Below, piece after piece: positions 1-8,988 of a stretch of 64,000 bases of DNA. Origin of the DNA: Moniliophthora roreri (taxonomy: Eukaryota > Basidiomycota > Agaricomycetes > Agaricales > Marasmiaceae); assembly GCA_001466705.2 (NCBI GenBank), contig LATX02000239.1, positions 62,001 through 126,000 of the forward strand, written 5' to 3'. The notes beneath the pieces were generated by a model that worked only from the letters and a program-made list of their open reading frames with translations, was not told the origin of the DNA and made no database searches. Position 1 is the first letter of the stretch, and each line of letters opens with the position of its first letter. The translations under genes and the position numbers were made by a program.

Positions 1-306
1 TTCCGTTCATTATCGCTCGATTTTATATACTGAGCCCATAATGGAGAACAATGTGCCCGTCGTCAGCAATGACATTGTGTGGTAAGGGACAATAGGAGGG
101 ACAATGAGAGAACCGAGGCCATCAGTTGATTTCCCTTTCCAGTTGTGCAAACAAAGTGCGCAAACAAGGTTGTAGGTCCCGGACACACCACGTGATTAAC
201 ACGATGGCGAGGCGCGAAACACGTCTTGTGGTGGCACAAATGAATATCTTGTAATTGTCTATAAAAATAAACATTATGTATTTTATCCTTTACCAGCTAC
301 TCAGAA

Positions 307-1182
307 ATGTCTCAGAACATATCTGAACCTCCTCCTTCCCGTGTCTGCTCGACCAAGAAATGCAACAAGGTTCTACCAGCCACCGAGACTTACAAAACAT
401 GCGCTACATGTCGATCAAAAGGCCAGGACCGAAAGGCACGCGCTCGAGCAGCCAAAAAACGACCACGAGACGAGGATGAGCATCCACCACCACGGGGCCC
501 CGGAGAGCAAATAGCAAGGAATGAAGGTAGTGAGGACTCTGAAACAGACACTGAGAGTGAAGGAATGGTGAGCTTAGAACCTCTATTACACAGTAGTGTG
601 ACACTGACTAGTAAGGGTCATAGGTGGATACAAAGACCTTCTCTGATGCGGAATGCCTGTTTCAAGAGCTCAAACGACAATTCACAACTCAGAAAGAAGT
701 CAACTTTCGTGGAGAATTTACCTTACCATTTGATCCAGTGGTAACCGATAAGGACCGCGTCAAAATGATAATTCAGGAAGTCTGGAAAGCAACAGGATAC
801 AGGTTCACGTAAGAAACCTTTCAGTTTCAATAAACTCGAAGACTCACCTCATCTGTTCAGCGTTAAGAAGAATCCCAAGATGAGTACTGGCTATAAAACA
901 GTTCTGCACTGCTCGCAGGATAAAGACAAAAGGAAGAAATCGAGGCCAAAGCAGGGAGCGAATGTAAAGCACCGCAATACTGTTGGAATGACGCGTTACC
1001 CCTGCAGAAGCCATCTTACGGTGACGTGCAAGACGCCAGAAGTGTACAACACTGAAAAGCGACTCGTCACTATCACCATACACCATCATGACCGCCATAT
1101 ACCTTATTACACTGTTGGAATGCCGCATAAACCAGCGGAGATCAGGGACACTACCAGCAATGTCTTATTAGACTCGGCCTAG
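307..1182 (+). CDS. Hypothetical Cys/His protein of a mushroom-type family
   Basis: Three exons can be joined. The first (ATG at 307) has a CSTKKC...CATCR cysteine cluster followed by a basic, then acidic low-complexity stretch (RKARARAAKKRPRDEDE). The second, from about 625, encodes VDTKTFSDAECLFQEL and ends near 810 at a GTAAGA donor. The third starts near 865 (VKKNPKMSTGYK) and runs to the stop at 1182. The last exon has HCSQDKDKRKKSR, a later PCRSHL and HHHDRH...YY. This C...C...H-x-H spacing recalls WRKY/GCM1-type zinc folds. From memory, proteins with this two-part layout (short N-terminal Cys cluster, then a Cys/His domain) are abundant in Agaricomycetes, some attached to transposase-like domains. 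No catalytic domain is visible here, so it may be a DNA-binding protein or a transposon-derived remnant. Function is not assigned. Confidence 0.5.
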
Positions 1183-1189
1183 AAATGGA

Positions 1190-1705
1190 AAGGAAGGAAC
1201 TTGTAGAAGAGATATACTGAGTAGATCGTAAAGTAAAGCATGTACATGTACCTATTCAATACAGGGCTTAAAAGAGATGAGAATGGGCGAGTCGTCGCAT
1301 ATTACGCATCTAGGCCCAAAAAATAACACATCTCCGGCGTTTCAGAAGCTCACCAAGCCTCGAGGGCAGAAGGAGTTGACGCTGAACGACGCGGCAGGCC
1401 CGTGCGTGCGAACATCCGCGTGACATGTCTGGAGTGGGACGGCATTATCAGGTCCAGTCCGCATGCATAGACTTCACGTAGAGCACTGCAATAATAATAC
1501 AACAACGCAGTCGGAATCCATCAACTGCAACAACTATACGACAACGTTTCCGAATCAATATCCTCATGGTCCACACCCCCAGTCATCCCAACCCGAGCAA
1601 ACTCTATGAATCGGACAGAAAAGTTGACAGCGCAAAGTGTAGCTAGTCAAGGTTCTATCAACTAAATATTAACCCCACGGGGAAGCTACAACTCACCGAG
1701 CTGAT
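1190..1705. other. Intergenic, no gene seen
   Basis: No frame with convincing codon content or splice sites was found. The interval separates the plus-strand Cys/His gene from the 3' end of the minus-strand MYND gene, so it should hold both 3' ends. Confidence 0.5.
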
Positions 1706-1710
1706 AGAAC

Positions 1711-3976
1711 TCATCCCGGTTCATAGAGGGTAATTGATGGTCCGGAGCTTCCAATGGAACACCGAATCGCTGTTGGTAACGATGAGCTTAATGAGATACG
1801 CCAAGTATCAAGTAATCGAACCTTGGGGTGCACGCAATTCTGGCGCCGAAGGTATACTCCAAACGATTCCGCCATCAAATCGATCTCGGGATTCTCCAAC
1901 AACTCGGAAAGAGCTTCATCATGGTCGTAGAACGCATCGAGTGACTCTATCAGTCGAAGGAGTTTGGGTGAACGTAGTCCCAGCGAAAAAGATTTCTTCA
2001 GCTTCGGATGCTGCACAAACATCAGGAACCTCGATAAACACGAAGACTCGACAAATACTCACCACGACCCATCCAGAGCACTTGCGAATTATAGTTGCCA
2101 GCGCAGCTCGAGGATTCCGTTTTGGAGACGTATCCCAAGTCGTGCTCAATTTCCTGCTACCGGCGCACATCAACAAACTCGAACAAGGATTCCGTGGATT
2201 CAACAGCGGGGCCCAATCCGCTAGGCATTCCTTCAGTCCGACCCTCTCCACGAGGTCTTCCGTATGCACTCTATCAAAGAGCATCGCCCGTTCGCCACCG
2301 TCACTCACTCTCTCGAAACCCAGCGCTCCAGATGACAAACCTTTGGATAGAATCTTCGGATCGAATTGCGTGAGGAGAATATCAACATTCAGGTCCTTCA
2401 CCCGTCTAGCAAACTCGCGCAACTGGTTTTTGACGTGGAAGAAAAGACACCCACACAAGTCGGCTGGATCGGCTCCGTGCCTTTCTCCACTAAGCAAGGT
2501 CGGATTCATATCCCAACCTTGTAGAGGATTTAAGGTACCGAGCCATTTACCCTCTGGTGAAAACAGGAGTCTGCAAGATTAAAATAAAGCATGTGAGTTT
2601 GAGTGTGATAAGACAGAAGGAGGTCTATCCCCGTACCGATTAGGCTGAGTAAACCTGGTCGTGTTCATCGAAAACGGCATCAGGATTCCTGATTCGCGGT
2701 AAGCATTGAAGGATAGGCGGTGACTCGGCATGAGCTTTGACATGAACAAATCCCATGTATCGCCACCAGTATCCATGTCCAAGCTCCTCTTCATAACCTT
2801 TGCCGCATCATCAGCCGACCAATGATCGGTGAACATTTCCAACACCTGTCGGGGCCCAACGACCGCTTGGGTCGAGCAAATGCTACTCCCGGTACCCCTG
2901 GTAGGTAACTTGACTCTGAATGACATCTTGCTGTCGCAGGGGTCACTAGCGTAGATATAGTCGACGCAGCTTTGTACGTATCCCGCAGCTTGCGGCGTAA
3001 GGAAACTTGAGTACATGAGGTGCGTGACTAATTCGGCTGCTTCATCGATGGAAGGACCCGGGCTTAAAAGGGCAAAGAGGATGACGAGGCTGCGATTCAA
3101 CGATAGGGCGTCGGTGTCGTTGATAAGGATTGAACAGTAGCCAGAATAGTCTTTAGGGAGGCTATTGACGGTCTTGACAAGGTTCCTGATGTCGCTGCAT
3201 GCTGGAAGTGCTCAATCTGTCGGCTTCTCGGGTTCACAGACCAGAACACTGACTGTACCCACCTGTAAAACAAAGTTTAAAATCCATATTAGCCGCATCG
3301 AGAATTCCTTCATTATGACCGAGCTGCAAGATATCCATGGCCGGATAACAGTGATGCTCCTCGGATAAGGGTGACCAAGCGACGGTCGAGATGAACTTGG
3401 GGTCACGGTTCTCCAGAATCCATGAAGGTTGCCAGCCCTTCTCGAGATACGGATGTGCACAACTGGAACTATGCCGAGGCCAGTGATGTTTTTGACATCG
3501 CTCCGAGCAGTACTATACAACGGACGATGTTAGTTTATGCTAGATATTGAAACGAAGATTGTCATATACCTTGGTTAGATGACACTGTCCATGTAAAGGT
3601 GGCATCAACACGAAAGAATAAGGAAATACCCGCGACAACTAGCACTTACTCTCGGACAAATCAAACTACCTCTCTTGGTACATCGTCTTTGCGTTCGGGA
3701 TCCTTCGATTTGATTCCCACACGGTACTTCAGATATTGTTCCACCGCAAACGTCCGATCCCAGCCCAAAGGACATTAATGATTCGAGCGAAAGCAGTCTT
3801 GGTCGCGGAGTGAACGACTCGAAATCAAAATTGACCACTTCGGGTTGACCATCCCTTTGGATACGCTTGGAGATGGTGTTGAACCGACTGAGTAGGCGCA
3901 CGCTTTGTGAACGCATGCTTTGTGAGTGCACGCTTTGTGAGCGCACTATATTGCGAGGAGTTCCAGCGCCGGCCAT
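1711..3976 (-). CDS. MYND zinc finger and DUF4470 protein
   Basis: Read on the minus strand from ATG at 3976 (MAGAGTPRNIV). The N-terminus has a short SQSV/HSQSM repeat. A MYND finger then follows over three exons: CTKRGSLICPR, a 15-nt microexon for CHLTK (3570-3584), and YCSERCQKHHWPRHSSSC. The next exon carries GWQPSWILENRDPKF and YPAMDILQLGHNEG, and, after an intron, CSDIRNLVKTVNSLPKDYSG and LNRSLVILFALL, which is the DUF4470 pattern. Further exons (about 3100-2579, 2509-2060, 2020-1711) give the C-terminal part, which ends TLYEPG. MYND fingers bind proline-rich partners; DUF4470 has no known activity, and the pair is common in basidiomycetes. The domain call is firm. Exact exon borders in the 2.0-2.6 kb part are less sure. 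Confidence 0.75.
3895..3950. repeat. Short tandem repeat, unit about 15 nt
   Basis: The unit GCACGCTTTGTGA recurs with small changes about every 15 nt on the plus strand. On the minus strand it encodes the SQSVHSQSMRSQSVR stretch at the start of the MYND-DUF4470 protein, so it is an in-frame coding minisatellite. Confidence 0.7.
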
Positions 3977-3999
3977 AGTCGAAAACGTGGGACAGAAGA

Positions 4000-5700
4000 G
4001 GAGGGGCTAGAATGGTGGGGTATTAAGCAGTGTCTATATATTTATATGAGTGAGCAAGAAGGCATAGAAAGAATGAAAGACTTACTTCCCTAGTGAATCT
4101 CCGAGGATAAGCTTGCCAAACACCCATTACGTGGATTCGAAATTCGAATGGAAACCTTTGCGTTACCTTTGCGCGAAGGTTATGTATGGGGATTAACCAC
4201 GCGCTACTGCGATATAGGAGAACTCTTGTCATCTGCAAGCTAGGTTTGTGCGGAAAGCGCCCTACTTGCTTCAAAAGCTATGAGTGAGCATTCAAACCAA
4301 CGATATTCGGACAAGCGTACCGTGAGTCGAGCCGTAGTGCTATTGAAATCGATTTGACGCTGTCGTCAAGCCATTGGCATTCAGTGCTTTGCTTCCTTTA
4401 CAGCATCCCTTCAATAATATATTTAGCTTGCATATCCGCCATAGAAGTTGGGAGGACTATTTGGAGTTTCCTCTGCGTCACCCAATACTACTACCACCAT
4501 TTCGCGTCACGGTCTACCCCACATTCTGCATAGAAAGGTGAACCGCTTGTCAGATCTGCAGCTTGGGCTGCACTGAATCGCGCGATGCGTTCAGCTATTC
4601 TTCTGGCTTCATAGAAGATAGTTGCGAGGTGAGCACAAGGATAGCTTTGGAATTGAGGAGATTGGAAGCCCGAGCTGAACTGAGAATGGTGGTTGAAAGG
4701 AAGCCCGGTCACGGCTGGTCACGGCTGTTGCTTCCTACAACCACGACCAGTCCCCGTCGCAATGTCGGGCATCAGAGAGCTGCAGAGATGGACTTGGTCT
4801 GTTTAAGCGGCGATGTGGTGCGTGTGATCTATGCTGATACTAGGACTGATTGAGAGCTGTTTACCGTTTTTGGCGTTTCTGATTTGGTCGAGGACGTGGG
4901 ACTAGATGACGGTTGTCCTTTTAAACATCACTTGCTACGGCATAACCTAGGTCTCAAAAAATCTGAATTGATGCGAGATGTGGAAGGGTTCGACCTGAAT
5001 CTAAGGCGGCGAACTATGTGGGTTTTCATGATTACTGTTCGACGTTTCAAAACTCAATAATTCTTGAAAGCTTAGCCCCCAACATCCATGTACATAAATC
5101 TTCGAAGACGGGCTACAAACTGTGTCAATGAAGTCGGTTTATTTTCCGACCTACGAGACGCGTTGAACATTCTACTATTGTGATGTACATTACGAACTGA
5201 CGTCCAACACAGAACCCCAGCTGATGTTACTATCAGATCTCGATGCGAACACACTTGAAAGATTCGACAGAACCTCATAATACCTGCTTGCTCCGCACGG
5301 CGACAGATAGGCGAAACTAATTGATAGGGTTTAGGAACAGCTAAGGCTACCGACCTGGATGTTATCACAGGAATTCAAAGCTTGCAATATTTGACAATCA
5401 TCCGAGTACTTGGTCATTCCGGTGGATTGGATGCGCCGGGCGTGAATGTTGACTGAACCGCTACGCCTGAAGGGATCGAACAACCTTCTGCGCGAACCGT
5501 TTTCTTGGTTTGTAGACCTGATTACTTATCAGCGCTCAGCGTTCAGTGCCTGACTCGATTCCCATTAAGATACAGCTTCCTTCTCCCGTATCGTTGGCAA
5601 ATGGTCCCATATACCTAGTTCTGGGCGATAACTGCGCGGAGATAGACATGAAGCTTGCTCGTCTGATAGAAGAGGCCGCTGAAGCTCATTCGTCGGTGTC
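4000..5700. other. Gene-poor interval
   Basis: Only short open frames occur. A minus-strand frame at 4491-4712 (AHLATIFYEARRIAERIARF) looks slightly protein-like, but no partner exon or domain could be joined to it. Nothing else can be supported. Confidence 0.4.
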
Positions 5701-5717
5701 ACGTCCCCTTGACTAGG

Positions 5718-5912
5718 ATGCGTCTCCGGGCTGCCTTCTTTACTATCCTATTCTGAGGCTGTTCATTGCTGGTGTTATGGCTGCGCCTGCACCCGTCCAT
5801 CAAGTGCCGCAAGGTACGCACCCCGTATTCTTAGGAGACTTCAGCATTGAAGTTTAGAATACCAGGGGACCTCGTGGCACGTCAGAAACATTGCGACGCA
5901 AATGACTTCTAG
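5718..5912 (+). pseudogene. Decayed small secreted-peptide gene
   Basis: This is a diverged copy of the peptide gene at 31141-31350. The upstream DNA also matches (a GCGCTCAG block, then CCTTCTCCCGT). The shared coding parts are the bases for GCGCCTGCACC in exon 1, the GT donor just after GCAAG, and an exon 2 reading DLVARQKHCDANDF against ELVARQQCTGNDF in the intact copy. Here exon 1 meets a TGA after MRLRAAFFTILF and exon 2 stops early with TAG at 5910. The signal peptide and the cysteine tail are both broken. Confidence 0.6.
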
Positions 5913-6288
5913 TGATCAAATGGGAAGAGATGAATCGGAGTGCATGCTCACGTACTGTTCCCCAACCACTTTCCTCTAGTGTCGAAGACGCAAAATGCGG
6001 TTATCCATCCATTAGCGTATCTCGGTTCACCGCAGCCTCTCCGCTGTAACGAGTAACCCTTTGCCAAAAGCCGATATTCTTTTGTCAAATGTCATGGCAA
6101 ATCGTCATCCGCCTATGTGGTTGTTTCCTTTGCCAAACTCAGCATCTCTATTCTCTCTCTTGCTACTTCTGCCAATATTCTCTGTCTCCAAGGTGACTTT
6201 GGGAATCCCGTATATCGCTCGTTTTCTATGAGTGAACGTAGCCATCATGACTCCTGAGCTTTTGACGTCATGGTACTGAGGCCGGGCG

Positions 6289-6343
6289 GGATCCATCGCA
6301 AAGCGGAGTGCTCAGTGTGGCCACTTCTTAGTCAGCCATCAGC
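6289..6343 (+). repeat. Left inverted repeat of a ~0.9-kb element
   Basis: The 31 bases at 6313-6343 (starting CAGTGTGGCC, ending GCCATCAGC) recur exactly in reverse complement at 7142-7172. The similarity extends outward with mismatches to a GGATCC at 6289-6294. The layout is that of a MITE or non-autonomous DNA transposon, but no target-site duplication was recognised. Confidence 0.75.
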
Positions 6344-6479
6344 GCTTTTCCCGCGCCCTATCAGCACCCTAATAAGGCAACACAACCCGCCCTAACACTT
6401 TTCTGAGTGACTCTGAGCTCAACCCTATGTTTTATAGATAAAAAGATGCTTCTACAATTAAATTTGAGTGTATAAAAAG

Positions 6480-6920
6480 CTAAACCTAACCCTGAACCCT
6501 GAACCCCGAACCCTAACCGCGGGGTGTTCCCCCCCGCACCCCCCCTTGAAATATCCTCTAATCCCTAACCCTCTTGCGGGGCGTTCCCCCCCTGCACCCC
6601 CCCTCTAACCACAAACCCCTAACCCTAACTGTCTCAGCCTAGGTTCAAGCCCTTCAGCGCACTACCTATCTCTAACCCCGAACCCGAATGTAAGGAGTCT
6701 ACGATACATCTCATTTCATCATTACTTTATTACCCTGAATTCCGGTCCGTGACCGATGCACATATATTTTGCCACACATGTACAAAGAATCTATCTTGAA
6801 TTCTACCATATTGTCATACTCACTTCACCCATAACGGCTTCGTAACTTACGCCTATCCTAACTGGTTACCATAACGGGCCTTTATAGAGGATACGGCGTG
6901 ACACCGAACCCCTAACCTAG
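6480..6920. repeat. Degenerate telomere-like CCCTAA blocks and G/C-rich tandem motif
   Basis: Several runs of AACCCTGAACCC, ACCCTAACC, ATCCCTAACCC and ACCCCTAACCCTAAC occur at about 6482-6520, 6570-6580 and 6612-6630, with weaker ones near 6675 and 6907. The fungal telomere unit is TTAGGG/CCCTAA. Between them a motif of the form GCGGGG-GTTCCCCCC-GCACCCCCC is repeated twice (about 6517 and 6576). No gene is present. Confidence 0.7.
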
Positions 6921-6978
6921 CCCCGCTTCGCGCCGCAGAGGCATCGTCGACATGGAAAAGAACAAAAAAAAAAAAAAC

Positions 6979-7052
6979 TGGCCCCCAAAAGGATCGAACC
7001 GTGGCTATGACAAAGCCTCTCTACGCTTATAAGCATATCCACTATGCCATGA
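6979..7052 (-). other. tRNA-like Pol III unit (pseudo-tRNA or SINE head)
   Basis: On the minus strand an A-box-like TGGCATAGTGG is followed about 49 nt later by a B-box GGTTCGATCC. Just downstream comes a run of 14 T (plus strand A at about 6965-6978), which would end Pol III transcription. A D-stem can be drawn, but the acceptor and T stems do not pair, and no clear anticodon arm can be assigned. It is better seen as a tRNA-derived pseudogene or SINE-like promoter than as a working tRNA. Confidence 0.3.
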
Positions 7053-7141
7053 TGTCGTCCAAGACATTGAAGGTGTCCAAATCATACTCGCTTCCTGATC
7101 GGGCTGGCGGGAAGTGCCACCAAAAAGGGAAAGCGGGCGCG

Positions 7142-7196
7142 GCTGATGGCTGACTAAGAAGTGGCCACACTGACTACTCCGCAAAGCGTTGGATCC
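7142..7196 (-). repeat. Right inverted repeat of the ~0.9-kb element
   Basis: Reverse-complement partner of 6289-6343; 31 of 31 bases of the core agree (7142-7172). Together they bracket the telomere-like blocks and the tRNA-like unit. Confidence 0.75.
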
Positions 7197-7199
7197 TTC

Positions 7200-8140
7200 A
7201 CGTTGGCTCGGAGCTGATCGAGATCCACCATCCGAAAATCGACTCGATCTGTAGGTCCCTCTGACCCTCATGCCCGACGAAATGAGCACGAAGACATTCC
7301 GCGTTGGCGTTGACAAATACAAAGGGTGCTTAACAGTACCTCCTTGCATTGCATTTGCGGGAATTGACACTGGCAACGCTATCAGTAATTTGCGATCCTT
7401 ACCTTGGAGTCTGTACAACTGGCATAGATATCGACTCTTATCGGACTAGGCCCCGCTCAGGAACCCAAGGTTGCGGGTCGGGTTCACATTTGCCGAGCCG
7501 TTCAACGTTCAACCCTCGGCTAATCGTGTCACAACCTTGTCACAGTAGTATGCATGCAATAAGTTCAATTCCTATGGTCACCACATGAGCTGTACCCTCC
7601 AGAAGAAACAAGGCTGATGCCGCGGTGCAAGCTTGAGAATAAGAAGGGAGCGGGAAAGGGAAAGGGAAAGAATTTTGGATACAGCCCCTCAGCCTGACTT
7701 TTGACGCTGTGCCAAGGGTGGGACAAAATTTGAATTCCAGTTTCCGAACGCAGGGTGGGGTTGAGCTTTTCTGCTAACCTCGCGTGGGCTGGGACGCAAC
7801 TCATCTCCCGCCAAATCTGACCCAGGGTGAGTTGACTTGGGTTCCCGAGCGGGGCCTAATTAGTGTTTCGATTCATATCGTCAACCTGAGAAGTACAGCG
7901 GCCGGCCTGCTTTCCTGCGAAATTATTTCAGTGGGAGCAATTATAGAATCTCTGGAGGATTACTTACTATCTTATTCGTGATATCAAGCCTTCCTATTCC
8001 AGTACTTCTAGCGCCCGAGTAAGAGCCAACTGTCAGTGCGTCAAAAGGCAGGAGTTCTGGCACAATCGTGAGAAAGTCAATAAATCAACTTGAACTAACC
8101 ACATCACTGACGTCAATTTCAATACTCTTTCTCTCAACCA
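7200..8140. other. Intergenic, upstream of the NTF2-like gene
   Basis: No convincing coding exon. There is a short purine-rich GGGAAAGGGAAAGGG stretch near 7650. The proximal part probably holds the promoter of the gene starting at 8147. Confidence 0.4.
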
Positions 8141-8146
8141 TCACCT

Positions 8147-8899
8147 ATGCAGAATCCAGCTGAAGAAATCACCTCTGTGATTAGTCGATTAACCACAACG
8201 ACTTCACCCGAAGTCCAGAAAGCGACGGCCGAAGAATTCCTTACACCTAACGTGGGTTTTCGGCACCCAATATGTTCTGTGTCTCCTGGTCCAGGATCTA
8301 GGGATGCTTTGCTGGGTATCTACCAGTGAGTACTTTGATGTTGTCACGCCTGTACCATAGCTCAAGAGCGGTGCTTTTATGCAGATGGTATCGCATCATG
8401 TCGCCCACGATTGAAGCACATGTTGAGAGTGTGGTGTATGACGCCGAAAACGAAGTGGTTTTCGCGGAAGTCAGGCAGAAGTTTCATATACGGATATCAC
8501 CATTTAAACCTGCGTGGTCCAGGTACGCTCAATCGATGCGCAGAACCAAAAAAAAACAAGCTCAAATGCGGTGGCAGATTGATTGTGCGCTTGGAGCTTC
8601 GGGAAATGAATGGCCGTCGCTATATTGCTTTTCAGGAAGATTTTTATCACCCGGATGTACGTAAGCACGTATTTTCTAGTATTCCCTGTACTGATGACCC
8701 TCCGCAGGATTTCATGAACCTTATTCTTCCGCCAATAGCACCAATTATTCGCCTGGCGTTGAGCGGTGCTACCATTGGTTCGAACCTTAATGCAAAGATT
8801 GGCCAGCTTCTGGGATTCTGGCGACCCAACAACTCGACGGCTACAAATTCTCAGCATCACGATACGAGGGCACTTTACGACGGTAACAAGACAGACTGA
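8147..8899 (+). CDS. SigF-like NTF2-like domain protein
   Basis: Four exons join cleanly. Exon 1 starts at ATG 8147 (MQNPAEEITSVISRL) and ends at a GTGAGT donor after 8325. Exon 2 runs 8385-8521 (QWYRIMSPTIEAHVESVVYD). A 54-nt intron at 8522-8575 is followed by RLIVRLELREMNGRRYIAFQ, and a last short intron leads to DFMNLILPPIAPIIRLALSG and the stop at 8899. The order (helix, FRHPIC, WYRIMSP, FHIR, LELRE, QEDFYHP, PPIAP, LGFWRP) matches the fungal SigF-like, NTF2-fold family. These are small alpha+beta barrel proteins without a proven reaction. The C-terminal hydrophobic stretch may associate with membranes. Length, about 185 aa, is normal for the family. Confidence 0.8.
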
Positions 8900-8988
8900 A
8901 AGGACTTTTCTCGCTAGATCATCATTATCGTATCTTTCATTCGAGTAATCTGCAAGTATATAGTCAATCCAAGAGACAATGATGTGCT

